Below are positions 19,773 through 29,886 of a stretch of DNA of 64,000 bases, in pieces. Position 1 is the stretch's first letter; every line of letters begins with the position of its first letter. Both the position numbers and the translations under genes were made by a program. The stretch comes from Lachancea dasiensis. Lineage: Eukaryota > Ascomycota > Saccharomycetes > Saccharomycetales > Saccharomycetaceae. A model generated the notes under the pieces. The model had not been told where the DNA came from and searched no databases. It worked only from the letters and a program-made list of their open reading frames with translations. The stretch covers positions 875,488 to 939,487 of the forward strand of contig LT598456.1 of assembly GCA_900074725.1 (NCBI GenBank). The letters run 5' to 3'.

Positions 19773-21335
19773 CTACCGCGAGACTGGCATTGACTGAATA
19801 CTCTCTAGCAATTTCTCCCACTGATTTGAGTTCAATTCGGTATAGTCCATGTTGAGTTTTGCCCAGCGCTGGAAGGTATCTGTAATAAGAAACTGTGTCT
19901 CTTGAAAGTAATTATATTCCTCCAAGATACATTCTCGGATGAGCCAGCTTCTGTTCATCTGTTGGGCAACACTTCTCCTGTCCTTGTGAATCATGTGCCT
20001 TACTTTATCATACTCAGCACCCTTTAGATCCGGTTTATCCTTCATCTGCTCCATTCTTTCAGTATTAACCTCAATGCGGCGTTGTAACTGAGGAACAGAA
20101 TTCCCAGCCAGCATTTTATACCTTTCAAATAGACCTCTCAAAGCCAGAAGAACATCTATGAAAGTTTTGAAGCGTGGTGACAAATCTTGGTTCATTTCAT
20201 TATTCTCATCAGATATCAACTTATTACAGCTTATCAGATGTTTGGAAACGATTCCGAGATGATCGTTTATATCTTCAACGGTCGTACTGGCATTCGAAGC
20301 GTAAATGCTACTAGTGCTGTTGGTAAACTCAAGAAGCATCGATGCTAAAAGTGCTCTTTCTTGACCTATAAATTTAAGTCGTTTTTCGTATCGCTCAACC
20401 AGTATCGTTATCTTTGCCCACAGATCCAGGGTGCCTTCCAGAGACGTATCGACCTCATTCCACCTCTCTGCCATCTCTTTTTGCCACATTTTTATGAAAG
20501 AAGAGCCAATTTTTTTATCAGTGAACTCGTCTGTCGTGTCATAGCTAGCGTTCTTTCTCCATCCAAGAAGGTCGGTAGGGACTGTGAGGAATGTTAAAAG
20601 AAGATCATCTTTTCTGAGAACTGGGTGTTTAACGACCAGGTTTATAAATCTTGACAGCCCATTTTGCCTCTTGAGCAAGAATGCTTGGTCTGTACCATGT
20701 GGACCTATTTTTTTTGGTGGTAAATCTGGAATCATCCGAAATGGGTACTTTTTCAGAAGGACTTCCTGTAGCCAAACAAAATCGGAGTACCTCCTAATCA
20801 CAGTTCTGTCACTTGAGGGTTCTGTATCCGGAAGCTCCACTAAATGCTTGACCAAATAGTTCGTGTGTTTGAACAATAGACCCTCTCTCTCTGGCAGCTC
20901 TTCAACTAATATAATATCAGCCGACATAGGCCTATAGACACTCCTCACAGAGCTCGCCCATGCTTCGTAGTCCTCCTTGGATGCGTCACTAGCTGCACTA
21001 TCGTCATTGTTGGCGAATGTTACATTATTAACCATATTGCCGCTGGTCAATCCATCTGACACATGGTTGTTTATGTCGTCTAACGTATCACCCCACCTAT
21101 TCTGTACGGGGCTTTCCTGCTTTCCTAACAGTAGGCTAGAGGTATCCAGTTTCACACTTGGGCCACCAGTATCCAATGAAACCGACTCCATTCCTGATAT
21201 TAGTGGCTCGCGCTGTAGGATATTCGATGACATCAACGGCTCAGTGTCAAGGCTTGCCCACTCATTGTGCCCCGGAGGATAATTCTCTGATTGGTCAGAT
21301 CTCCACGGGTCCTCCAAGTCCCCCGGAAGATTCAT
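19773..21335 (-). CDS. MVP1: Sorting nexin Mvp1
   Basis: A 520-residue SNX8-like sorting nexin, matching S. cerevisiae Mvp1 (511 aa). A low-complexity N-terminus of ~140 residues is followed by a PX domain at about residues 140-255. It has the PI3P-binding RRYSDFVWLQEVLLKKYP and PDLPPKK elements, and the Arg of RRYSD is the expected lipid contact. The C-terminal ~230 residues are helical and form the BAR domain. Mvp1 drives Vps1-dependent formation of recycling tubules at endosomes and helps return Vps10 and Vps55. It converges on RCL1 with a 95-base gap. Confidence 0.94.
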   Translation of the reverse strand: MNLPGDLEDPWRSDQSENYPPGHNEWASLDTEPLMSSNILQREPLISGMESVSLDTGGPSVKLDTSSLLLGKQESPVQNRWGDTLDDINNHVSDGLTSGNMVNNVTFANNDDSAASDASKEDYEAWASSVRSVYRPMSADIILVEELPEREGLLFKHTNYLVKHLVELPDTEPSSDRTVIRRYSDFVWLQEVLLKKYPFRMIPDLPPKKIGPHGTDQAFLLKRQNGLSRFINLVVKHPVLRKDDLLLTFLTVPTDLLGWRKNASYDTTDEFTDKKIGSSFIKMWQKEMAERWNEVDTSLEGTLDLWAKITILVERYEKRLKFIGQERALLASMLLEFTNSTSSIYASNASTTVEDINDHLGIVSKHLISCNKLISDENNEMNQDLSPRFKTFIDVLLALRGLFERYKMLAGNSVPQLQRRIEVNTERMEQMKDKPDLKGAEYDKVRHMIHKDRRSVAQQMNRSWLIRECILEEYNYFQETQFLITDTFQRWAKLNMDYTELNSNQWEKLLESIQSMPVSR

Positions 21336-21543
21336 TATGTGACGGCGGAGCTCAATTCAAGCTTACATTGAAGAATATTGTGGCCCCAAGATTTATATTG
21401 TATTTATTATTACATTCGACCAAAAAAAAAAAAGAGAGCAGGGGTAAGATAGGTAGCTGATCGGCAGTTCTAACGTTACCTTTAGTTACACATTTAACAA
21501 CTTGCCTACCAGCTGTGAACATCTCAACGAGCTTTTTTTTATA

Positions 21544-22356
21544 TCATCGCTGCAGCTCATCATAGTCGTGATCATCGTCAGACGAATCCTCATTGAAGTC
21601 TAAATTAATCCAGCTGGGCCAAGCAGCTTCAGTTTTCACGATATTTCTGAAGGCCTCCAGCAAGAACTGTTCTAGCTTGCCCACACTTCGCAGGACTGAG
21701 CCCTCTACATTGTTTTGCTCGCCAATCTCGCTTTCAATCTTTATGCTTCTTATGAGAGATATCCTCTCTAAACCTTTCTTACCTAAAAAAATAGAATTTC
21801 CGGGATCAATAATAGATTCTCTAGCATCCAAAACAGGATCAGCAACATCGCATAAAAAACTGATGAAAAGCTGATTTGACAGATAAGCTACTAGACATAA
21901 GACATGCATGCCTAAATCACTGATCGATAATTTTACTGGCAGAGTCATAAAAGAAGGGCTTGGGTAGTTCAATGCCAACTCTGCACTAACATCTATCTGC
22001 ATATCTCCTTTGTAATCGATTTCAACCAAGAATTGAAGGTCACTTTCTGATGGCAAAGAATCGCAAACCTGCTCCGTATTCTCTGCGAATTCCTCTTTTG
22101 CATTAGGCTCTTCTCTGCGCCGTGAACTAGCCCGCTTCTCATTGGATATTTGCTCATAGAACTCGTTCAATGGGTTTGAAATTTCTTGCAGTATGATGTT
22201 GGGCGGTATTTCACCGAGGCGGAAATCCGTAACCTGCAAACTGCTGACATAACTAGGTAGATCAATAGCTTGTAGCTGAGAATTTAAAAACTCTTTCAGC
22301 GAATCATTTATTACTCGATCCTCTCCCAAGTTCTCCCAATTGATCTCAAAAGACAT
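21544..22356 (-). CDS. MDM12: ERMES subunit Mdm12
   Basis: A 270-residue protein, the length of S. cerevisiae Mdm12 (271 aa). The hallmark N-terminus is present: MSFEINWENL..D..IN.SLKEFLNSQL..I.LPSYV..L.V.DF.LG..PP.I.L..I.NPL.EFYE. The SMP lipid-binding domain spans nearly the entire protein. Mdm12 bridges Mmm1 (ER) and Mdm34 (mitochondria) and carries phospholipids at contact sites. A short acidic tail (DFNEDSSDDDHDYDEL) follows the SMP fold. The gene is divergent from COQ10 with a 130-base shared promoter, as in S. cerevisiae YOL009C-YOL008W. Confidence 0.95.
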   Translation of the reverse strand: MSFEINWENLGEDRVINDSLKEFLNSQLQAIDLPSYVSSLQVTDFRLGEIPPNIILQEISNPLNEFYEQISNEKRASSRRREEPNAKEEFAENTEQVCDSLPSESDLQFLVEIDYKGDMQIDVSAELALNYPSPSFMTLPVKLSISDLGMHVLCLVAYLSNQLFISFLCDVADPVLDARESIIDPGNSIFLGKKGLERISLIRSIKIESEIGEQNNVEGSVLRSVGKLEQFLLEAFRNIVKTEAAWPSWINLDFNEDSSDDDHDYDELQR

Positions 22357-22486
22357 TTAGGTTCGATTATGGAGAGCATTTCTTGTCTTTCAAGATTTCT
22401 TCAACTACACGAAAAAGATCAACTTTCTAATTGAACCTATATATTGAGAAAGGGCCTTTCAGACAAAATTCGTACGAAGGACAATT

Positions 22487-23086
22487 ATGGCTTCAAGGCC
22501 TAGACATTACTTTCCGGTCAACAAGCCATCCAGGCTGTTCTATAGGTCGATTTCGAGTTCCCTACCCTTATTCACCAAAGAACAAGTATATCTCTTGAGC
22601 CGCACTATCAACGCACCAGTCGAAGACGTCTATAATGTTGTGGCAGACATTGCCAAGTACAAAGAATTCATAAAGTTTTGCACAGATTCATACGTGGCCA
22701 GACATGACCCCACCTCCGGAAGACCCACCGAAGCCGGTTTAAGGGTTGGATTTCAAAGTTATGATGAGTGTTTTGATTGCCAAATAAGTTGTCAACAAGA
22801 CGCCAATAAGCATTATCTGGTCGTGGCCAACTCACTGACTCATAGTCTATTTCATGCATTACAAACTAAATGGGTAATAATGCCACACCCTTCGAGGATA
22901 GCGGTTACGCAAGCCGAACTTCACTTAAAATTTCAATTTAGACGAAGTCTATACAACAATGTAGCGTCTATTTTCGGGAAAAGCGTTACGGAGCATGTAA
23001 TGAAATCTTTCGAGAGACGCATTTTTATGCTAAGACGACAAAGATTGGGAAAGAAAACCATTCAGTCGACACAGGGCCCTGTATAG
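22487..23086 (+). CDS. COQ10: Coenzyme Q-binding protein Coq10
   Basis: A 199-residue START-like protein matching yeast Coq10 (207 aa). An Arg/Ser-rich presequence of about 30 residues targets mitochondria. The core begins ..YLLSRTINAP...VYNVVADIAKYKEFIKFC (about residues 38-66) and ends with a helix containing FGK...HVMKSFERR. The protein binds coenzyme Q in a hydrophobic tunnel and is needed for efficient respiration. It is divergent from MDM12 and convergent with AIM34. Confidence 0.93.
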   Translation: MASRPRHYFPVNKPSRLFYRSISSSLPLFTKEQVYLLSRTINAPVEDVYNVVADIAKYKEFIKFCTDSYVARHDPTSGRPTEAGLRVGFQSYDECFDCQISCQQDANKHYLVVANSLTHSLFHALQTKWVIMPHPSRIAVTQAELHLKFQFRRSLYNNVASIFGKSVTEHVMKSFERRIFMLRRQRLGKKTIQSTQGPV

Positions 23087-23280
23087 CAAATGCCTCAAAT
23101 GACTTGATCAGCTTTTAACCGCAACCGTATCTCCATGAAATAAACGCAAGGGAAAGAAGGAACCTTGCTCTTATGTACGTTAGATAGTTCTACATTAGGT
23201 GCCTTACATCACTTTACGAGAGCGTATAAGGGCAAGAAAAAGGGGCGGGAATAGAAGATGATTCCAGCATATCTCCCCAC

Positions 23281-24081
23281 CTATTTTTGGAGTTCCTCAT
23301 TGTTGTCCCAGAATTTCAATGACCACCAGCCAGCTACGACTGCAGCCGCACTTAGGAAAAACGTTTTGTCCTTAGCATTCAGTCTCTCATTACTCATCAA
23401 AGAGTCGCTTTGTTCGTATGCATCTGTTTCGGTGGCATTTTCAGCGTCTTCGTTGGCAATATCGTAGTTTTCCTTGGAAAGTTCAGCGTGAAATATCCCC
23501 TTATCGAGGTCTGTGGTTGAGACCTGGGGTAAATCATCTTCCTCGCGTTCCTCCGCAAGAAGTTCCTTCTCTAGCAATGTGACAGGTTTTTCATCAGCAG
23601 TTTTCGAAAGTGGTGTGATATGAACGATATATTCTTTATCCACGGATTCTAGAGAGTCTTCGGTTGCGGCAACATCGGGTAGCTTAACATCGTCCACCGG
23701 TTTGGAATCGCCTTTCGCGGCAAGCGGTTTAGAGGTGTGGAACTGCCGCGTATTCAAAATAGGTGCTGATCCGATGCTGATCCGCGTATTTTCAAAGGCT
23801 AGGATGCGATCTACTAGCTCACTTTTGCGTCCAGAAAGCTTCAGTCCCCGCGTCCTACACTCACCCTTCAAAGCCTTTAGACTCAAAACGTTAAATCTTG
23901 AGAGCTTGTCGCTGCTAAGTAGCGTTGTGTGATCCTTTTTGAGGGTGCTGTGAACATGTCTAGCGCTTGGCACATAAGACCGTTGCAAAAGGTTGGCAAT
24001 TGGGAAGCAGCCAGTAACTTGCGTTGCTGACGCAAGACGACTTCCGGACCAAAAGCATCGTGAGGAAATATTAGCCACCAT
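23281..24081 (-). CDS. AIM34: Mitochondrial SAP-domain membrane protein Aim34
   Basis: A 266-residue protein. An N-terminal presequence rich in Arg and Ser is followed by a SAP motif at about residues 60-92 (LSRFNVLSLKALKGECRTRGLKLSGRK.ELVDRI). The middle is acidic and the C-terminus has a membrane helix (FFLSAAAVVAGWWSLKFW, about residues 238-255). S. cerevisiae Aim34 (YMR003W, 198 aa) has the same SAP-plus-TM plan; the function is unknown beyond altered mitochondrial inheritance. The longer acidic middle is the main difference. The neighbours MVP1 and MIX17 match YMR004 and YMR002. Confidence 0.85.
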   Translation of the reverse strand: MVANISSRCFWSGSRLASATQVTGCFPIANLLQRSYVPSARHVHSTLKKDHTTLLSSDKLSRFNVLSLKALKGECRTRGLKLSGRKSELVDRILAFENTRISIGSAPILNTRQFHTSKPLAAKGDSKPVDDVKLPDVAATEDSLESVDKEYIVHITPLSKTADEKPVTLLEKELLAEEREEDDLPQVSTTDLDKGIFHAELSKENYDIANEDAENATETDAYEQSDSLMSNERLNAKDKTFFLSAAAVVAGWWSLKFWDNNEELQK

Positions 24082-25585
24082 AGCCTTAGTATCTTAAAGC
24101 CTGTCGTTTCAAGACACCACAAGGCTTGAGCGACCTAGTAATAGTTCTGTGAATCGGGGGGTGATGAGCAATGATCTATAAAAACGACAACATCGGAGAC
24201 AAGTGTTTTTATTTGGCCGTCTTGAGTACCCATCAAGAATGTATTCGTTACCCGCATGTTTATTAAGATCGTGTATCACGGCATGAAATCTTCGAGCGTC
24301 AAGACACCTGGTATTCAAGATATCTCACAAAGAAGGTACTGACAGTCTTATTGTACGTTTTGTTCTTATTTTTGTTGGCGTCTAAAGTTTTGGATCACAT
24401 CTTCTTTTCAAGAACCTATCAGGGCCGTTTAGAGTAGTCTTCTAATGTTAGAAGATAGTCGATTCACTGTGTGTGTATCAACTCTTACATAACTGATGTC
24501 AAGGTTAATGGTAGTTAACCTTTAAAAAAATGTCAGGTTCTGGATCCCAATCACTTTTCTGTCGTTGTTTGAACTAGATTAGATTCAAAAATGCAGGGCA
24601 GAGAAAGTGTACAGTCGTCGGGACGGCGCAGAAGATACACGCAAGATTTAACCGGTGTCGGTTGATGGGCTAGTCAAAAGTGCAACATAATGTTTGAGTT
24701 ATGTCAGTATCCTCTTCTAGTACTTAGTTGACAGGCAAACACCGTTGGGCTCTCACAGGAGCGACGGACAGCTATCATTATATTTTTAGTATTAGAAAAA
24801 ATCCTTTCACATGTCTTTTCAGAGAACGACATGCCTACTAAGAAACCCACAAGCTTACAGTATTGCCAATGGTTTTTAGATTCCCCACACCATAATGCTT
24901 CTACAGCTGAAAAGAACATAATTGTGGGCCGCCGTACCAACAATGCAAATATTCAGCTTGCTGATTTGTTATCCGCTCTTGTGCTGCGCTTACTAGAGAT
25001 TCAATGCGGCACGAAAGGAGCAGTTGATACTTAACAAAAAGTAGTGACTCTCTGATACTTCTTCATTCGAGAATAGATGGTTTGATAAAACGGTTCATTC
25101 TTCTCTTGGATGGCCTCCGTAGTGCATAGCGCCTAGAATATTCAGTCATATGAGAGTAGAAAATGTACAATAATACCGCAAGCCCATTTTTGCGCTGTCC
25201 TTGCAGTGACGGAGATTAGGGCAGTACTGGAGTTGACAAGCTCAATCTTTGTTGGATCAGCTAAACGTTTAAATTATATAACAATTGTGACTTTACGAAT
25301 GATTCTTTGTCTCATCCAGTGCCCAATGTGAAAGATCCCTTGAATCTTGAATATATTTCCATAAAAAACAACAAAATAAAAGGGCCGTTCAATTGGTTTG
25401 AACTTAGACTATGTACAGGACTTTCTATGAATTCATTCAAGTGTTGGATAAAAGTGCGGGCTTTTCATCAGTCTCGCGACCTATAGAGAGAAAATGAGAA
25501 ATCTCGATGTCTTGTTATACTTTCCTGCAAAAACAATGAGTCAAAAGGACGTGGCAGTTCTGTTTGGAAGACTATAGCGCATTAC
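24082..25585. other. Unusually long gap between AIM34 and MIX17
   Basis: About 1.5 kb between same-strand genes, mostly without features. A probable transposase relic at 24700-25110 is annotated separately. I see no tRNA, family A or B copy, or snoRNA box pattern that I would stand behind. Confidence 0.5.
24700..25110 (-). pseudogene. Possible hAT-family transposase C-terminal relic
   Basis: On the reverse strand, the frame ending near 24707 reads through a segment resembling the hAT dimerisation region. It has a Trp-containing lead, then FSEKTCERIFSNTKNIM, then an Arg pair and SPTVFAC. This parallels the hAT pattern S..SERVFS..K.I....RN.LSP.TVEA. Upstream pieces continue in other frames (for example EKNEPFYQTIYSRMKKYQ near 25050) and are split by stops, so the gene would be broken. 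There is no ATG start. The assignment rests on one short motif and remains tentative; the 79-residue frame could be chance. Confidence 0.33.
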
Positions 25586-26050
25586 CTAGTATGGACGAGC
25601 GGCCTCCTGGCAGGCTTTCAATTGTTGCAAGTAAAAATCACAGATTTGCATGTTTCCGTTGTTGTCGCTCAAGCAGCGGGTGAAGTTTCTGGCATCAACG
25701 TCACAAGCTCTCGCCTGTTCCTGAGAAACACCTTGTTGCACTGGGGCAGCGGCCATTTGCTGCTGTTGTTGTTCAGCTGGTGCGCTGGAAGAACCGGAGA
25801 ACATTCCGGTGATACCAGCACCCAAAGTGTGACCAACAGCACTACCAACGGCAACACCGGCAGCAGTTGAGGCCATTTGAGAGAAAAGGCCTGGCTGGCG
25901 AGGCTGAGTGGCCTGAGGCTGGGAATGAGCGGAAGCCTGAGGAGTATATTGTTGTTGATGAGCTGGTGGTTGAGCTGCCATCGTCGACGCTGAACGAGTT
26001 TGGGTGGTCGCTGGTCTGGATGATCTAACTCCTCCTCTGGAACGGGCCAT
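25586..26050 (-). CDS. MIX17: Mitochondrial intermembrane-space protein Mix17
   Basis: A 154-residue CHCHD2/CHCHD10-type protein matching S. cerevisiae Mix17 (156 aa). It starts MARSRGGVRSSRPA, has a Gln/Pro-rich stretch, then a hydrophobic Gly/Ala helix (SQMASTAAGVAVGSAVGHTLG, about residues 56-76). A twin CX9C domain ends the protein: C-DVDARNFTR-C and C-DFYLQQLKA-C. The cysteines form the disulphide hairpin oxidised by Mia40. It acts in the intermembrane space in respiratory maintenance. The downstream neighbour is AIM34, consistent with YMR002W-YMR003W. Confidence 0.95.
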   Translation of the reverse strand: MARSRGGVRSSRPATTQTRSASTMAAQPPAHQQQYTPQASAHSQPQATQPRQPGLFSQMASTAAGVAVGSAVGHTLGAGITGMFSGSSSAPAEQQQQQMAAAPVQQGVSQEQARACDVDARNFTRCLSDNNGNMQICDFYLQQLKACQEAARPY

Positions 26051-26439
26051 CTTCTTTGAGGTATATGTGATAAATGGTTGGCTTTACAAATTAGGCTAGT
26101 ACTTGCCACCAAAACGAAAACCTTTCGGGAAGTGATTTTCCATCTATCATTAAGTTAATATATATATACTTTACGTCTGAAAAACTTTTCGTTGAAAGGG
26201 ATATTGCCACTAAGCTCAGTCATGTGATTCATGGCGCTAACTGCGACCCAATCGAAACGTGTTCCCGTGAACATGCGTACCTCCCCCGGAAGTGCTATTT
26301 CAACCATTCAACGTTAATAAGTAACGTATCGTGCTTAAATTTGGGCCCTCCTTTATAATACAATCAGTTTGTGCTCCAAGACCACTTTTCCAAAACTATC
26401 CATCCGAAGAAATGGGAAACTCTTAATCTGAGCTTGAGA
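26051..26439. other. Intergenic region MIX17-CSI2
   Basis: About 390 bases containing the MIX17 promoter. CATGTGAT at 26220-26227, reverse complement ATCACATG, matches the Cbf1 box RTCACRTG. A TATATATATA stretch lies at 26158-26168. No gene is seen. Confidence 0.45.
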
Positions 26440-27291
26440 TTATTCATCCTCGTCCAACATCTTTTCCAGGTGAACGCTGGGAGGTCTAGCTGTACGTTGG
26501 TCGCCGTATGCGAGCTGATAAAGGGGATCCGAGTGTGTAAAAATGTCTGTATTTTGCATAGGCCCTGAAAAACCAGAATTATCCGACTCTGGAGTATTTA
26601 CAGACATAACGCTCTTACTATTTGCGGCGTTCTTCAACACTTCAGTGGGAGATATAAACATGGACTGTCGATTTGCGCTGGATAGAGGGGCACTTTGCTG
26701 TGCTCCTTTTTGAAGCAGATTGAGGGTTGACTGGGACCCCAAGGTGTAAATGGTATGTGTGCTGAGTCTGGTAGAAGAACGGGCCTTCAGTACCTTTTCC
26801 GAATAATCGCTGCCATCTGAGCCGTCTGAGTAATCTGTGTCGATATCCTTGGAATGGAACATAAAAGGATCGGCTTGATAGCGAGACTCGATAGACTGGA
26901 GACGGTATTCACGGCGTGCTCTCAGCCATGCCTGCACAGCAAACGCCATCCATGTAAGAAAGAAAAGCAGTCCAATTAGGCCCATGATGCCACCCACGAT
27001 CACAAATAGTGTTCCCGAGGGATATCTTGTTCTGTATATGTATTCATTCTTCGAAGTCGGTATCACTGCAGTAAACGTGGCAGAGTAGCTAGATCTTGTT
27101 GTGGATGATGTTGTAGTATTATGAGCGGTTGCAGATGTCACGATACTACTGGAAGTCTGCGAGGAAGAGCTACTGGTTAAGGTCGGTAGCGATCGTTTCC
27201 TCAGTGATTGAAATGCTCTGTGGAACTCTCGGGTTGCGGAAGTGCTGCATATCAGCGAAACTATTACCAGTCCTAAATTCTGAAGCTTCAT
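26440..27291 (-). CDS. CSI2: Cell-surface/bud-neck membrane protein Csi2
   Basis: A type I membrane protein of about 283 residues. From the ATG at 27291, MKLQNLGLVIVSLICSTSA is a good signal peptide; the frame extends to a TTG at 27318, which I reject. A Ser/Thr-rich lumenal region (about residues 30-85) is followed by TRYPSGTLFVIVGGIMGLIG and a single membrane helix (about 95-122). The cytosolic tail begins LRARREYRLQS. S. cerevisiae Csi2 (YOL007C, 341 aa) has the same plan with the conserved RYPSGT..VIVG..MG block and is involved in chitin synthesis or bud-neck localisation. It lies next to TOP1 as in S. cerevisiae. Confidence 0.85.
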   Translation of the reverse strand: MKLQNLGLVIVSLICSTSATREFHRAFQSLRKRSLPTLTSSSSSQTSSSIVTSATAHNTTTSSTTRSSYSATFTAVIPTSKNEYIYRTRYPSGTLFVIVGGIMGLIGLLFFLTWMAFAVQAWLRARREYRLQSIESRYQADPFMFHSKDIDTDYSDGSDGSDYSEKVLKARSSTRLSTHTIYTLGSQSTLNLLQKGAQQSAPLSSANRQSMFISPTEVLKNAANSKSVMSVNTPESDNSGFSGPMQNTDIFTHSDPLYQLAYGDQRTARPPSVHLEKMLDEDE

Positions 27292-27567
27292 CGATGGGCT
27301 ATGGCTGATAGGTAGCAACGAGTGAGGATTGAGATATATATTCAGCTGCTCCGACTATTGGGGAACTGTTCGACTGAACATACAATATATAGGAAAGACG
27401 CCCAGACTATCACTTCCTTCCATCCTCCATCCACCTTCTCTACCGATTATTCGCGTTTCGCGCAACACGCGAAAACTCTATGATCTGTAGAGCGAGCACG
27501 AAAAATTATGCAGAGAAAACTATTTGGGACCAGACGTAAAAAATTCCATACATACAGAGGCGGATAC

Positions 27568-29886
27568 TTAAAATCTCCAGTTCTCGTCAGCTGACTCAAT
27601 AGCCCATTTAAACTTGTCTCTAAGCGATTTCGTGAACACTTTCTCAAGCGGGACACCATATTTTTTGCAGAACACAACTGACAGTCTAGGATCAATATAA
27701 TTTATCTTCGAAGTTCCCAAGGCAACCTGTGAATTGTCCTCTTTGTCTTTCAGCTGAATGGCATAATTTTCGATTCTCTGATCCAGCTTCTCAACTTGAG
27801 CTTTGAGTTTGTCGACGTCGGAAGTCTTGACTTCAACCTTACCCGTTTCTACTTCTCTTTTGTATTCAGACTCCAACTCGTCCACTTTGTTCATCCACTC
27901 TTTCAGCTGGGAATCTGGAAGTGGAGGTTCGTTATCAAATTTGCGCTTTTCGTTTTCTCTGGCAAATTTCTTTGTAAACTTTTCCCTTTCTTTTTCTATT
28001 ACTCTCTTGTGAATCAACAATTCTTGCTCCTTAACGAGATCCTTAACCTCTGCAAAATAGTTCGGGTTTTTCTTTGCTTCGGTTTTATCTAACTGTAAAA
28101 TAGCTCTTTTCAGCCTGATTTTCTGCCACTCTAACTCCTCAATTCTATCAGTTGCCTTCTGTACCGCAGCAGCGTGGCCCTTGGTGACTGTCCTTTGGTG
28201 ATTGCATAAGATGGCTACGGTCCTGTTAGCGGCATTGTACTTCAAAATCTTTTCTGCGACTGTACCCTCATCTGTGATCAAATCCAATTGATCCTGCATA
28301 GTCTTGGAAGCGTTATAAGTACGAAAAACTTTCGCTGTAAGCCCTGGCATGTAGTTCTGTAAATGTTTGTTCAAAAGTGCAGGATCTAATCGATCAAAGA
28401 GCTGGTGACCGGGCTGCTTTGGAGGCTTTTTGAATAAAGTCAAATTTTTGAAAACTTGCTTTTCAACTTTGACCTCTTGGTAGAAACGAATTGAATCTTT
28501 CCCGAGAAAGTCGAAAATCACAGTATTTGGAGGCTTCAAAGTGACGTGCTCATATCTGAGAGAGCAGCACCCAACGGTATCTGCTTCGTCATCCGCTTTT
28601 TCTCCACCAGCTCTGAGGGCAAAAACATCAATAAAGTAGCATGCCACGGCAATTTGACGCTCGAGCATAACTTTGCTTTTAAGGTTCACCATGTAATCTT
28701 TTCTAACAGGATCAATGTAGTCTTTTAGTTGCCGAGCTTTCTCGAACTTCTTGTAATCACTCATTCCTTTGAGTGACGAATTGGCGGCAAATCGAACATA
28801 TTTGAAAGAATTTGAGATATTTTCTCTCCACATGGCTAACCATTGAACTGTATTGTCATGTCTTACTTCTCCCCAGTTGTGATTATCGGGTGCTTCTGGT
28901 ACTTTAGCTTCCTTATCTAAGTTAAGTACAACGTCCTCTGGATAGACACGCCTCTTGAGCTTACCAGTTTTAGGATGAGCACCTCTGCCCCTGAAAAGTC
29001 CCGGAGGTTCAATTCTGAAATTACCGACTTGCTCCTTGCGGTCATCTAGCATGCAAAACTTATAAGGTTCCTCGAACTCTTCTTTCTCTTGCTTCAACCT
29101 CTTCTTCTCTTGAGGACTTAGCTGCTTCTTTTGTTCTTTTTGCAATTGGAAATAATCAAACATCTTCGAAAAGTCACAAAGCTCAAAAGTTTTAAGCTCA
29201 ATATCATTCCGAGGTCCACCGTTCTCTTGCAGAACGTCCAAGAAATCCTCGAAGAAATTCTTCTGAAACACAGGGTTTTTCGCATGGTCTGATTCTAAAA
29301 GCGCTGCAAAAAAACCAGCTACCTCTTCAGCTTGCGGTGGGAGATCAACAGCCCTTCCATTGTAGTATAATTTGATGTGTGAGGGAAGAGGCTCATACTT
29401 GGGAGGGAAAATGACACCGTTGTGCTTTAGGGATATCCATTTGACAGAGTCGTCATCATTCTCCTTTTCCCACCATTTAAAGTCGTCTGCATCTTGACTA
29501 GCTTCGTTTGATATACTGTCAAGATCTGCATCCTGTTGTTCAACGGAGCTCTCTCGTTTGGAGATCTTCTTGGGAGGTTGAGCTCGAGAGTCTTTCTTGA
29601 TACCTTTCTGTTTAGTGGAACTCAGACTTCTGCCCGCTACCTTACTAGAGCTCCTCTTTCCCCGCTTCACGACTTTCTTCTTTGGAGAAGCTACTTTCGA
29701 CAGCGCCAAGTCGCTGTCATAAGATTTATCCTCCTCTCTCTTAACGTTTGCGGCCGTAATCACAGATCCTGATTTGATGTCCTCATCATCAGAATCTTCG
29801 ATTTTCCGTTTGGTCCGCGGTATGGTAGACGACAATGGTAGGTCTTCTTCGTCTGATGACGAGCTACCCTTCAACTTCACGGTCAT
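27568..29886 (-). CDS. TOP1: DNA topoisomerase I
   Basis: A type IB topoisomerase of 772 residues, close to S. cerevisiae Top1 (769 aa). A charged, Ser/acid-rich N-terminus is followed by the core, starting about residue 135 with [19 protein letters not shown]. The core contains [26 protein letters not shown] and [12 protein letters not shown] charged linker precedes the C-terminal domain with the active-site Tyr in [14 protein letters not shown] (about residue 733). The protein relaxes supercoils during replication and transcription. The frame opens at a GTG (29940) but the first ATG is 29886, giving [15 protein letters not shown], which matches the expected length. CDC5 lies divergently 1.3 kb away. 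Confidence 0.97.
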   Translation of the reverse strand: MTVKLKGSSSSDEEDLPLSSTIPRTKRKIEDSDDEDIKSGSVITAANVKREEDKSYDSDLALSKVASPKKKVVKRGKRSSSKVAGRSLSSTKQKGIKKDSRAQPPKKISKRESSVEQQDADLDSISNEASQDADDFKWWEKENDDDSVKWISLKHNGVIFPPKYEPLPSHIKLYYNGRAVDLPPQAEEVAGFFAALLESDHAKNPVFQKNFFEDFLDVLQENGGPRNDIELKTFELCDFSKMFDYFQLQKEQKKQLSPQEKKRLKQEKEEFEEPYKFCMLDDRKEQVGNFRIEPPGLFRGRGAHPKTGKLKRRVYPEDVVLNLDKEAKVPEAPDNHNWGEVRHDNTVQWLAMWRENISNSFKYVRFAANSSLKGMSDYKKFEKARQLKDYIDPVRKDYMVNLKSKVMLERQIAVACYFIDVFALRAGGEKADDEADTVGCCSLRYEHVTLKPPNTVIFDFLGKDSIRFYQEVKVEKQVFKNLTLFKKPPKQPGHQLFDRLDPALLNKHLQNYMPGLTAKVFRTYNASKTMQDQLDLITDEGTVAEKILKYNAANRTVAILCNHQRTVTKGHAAAVQKATDRIEELEWQKIRLKRAILQLDKTEAKKNPNYFAEVKDLVKEQELLIHKRVIEKEREKFTKKFARENEKRKFDNEPPLPDSQLKEWMNKVDELESEYKREVETGKVEVKTSDVDKLKAQVEKLDQRIENYAIQLKDKEDNSQVALGTSKINYIDPRLSVVFCKKYGVPLEKVFTKSLRDKFKWAIESADENWRF

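Noticed and set aside
24831-25034. Forward-strand 67-codon frame in the AIM34-MIX17 gap
   Set aside because: It is antisense to the possible transposase relic and has no family resemblance.
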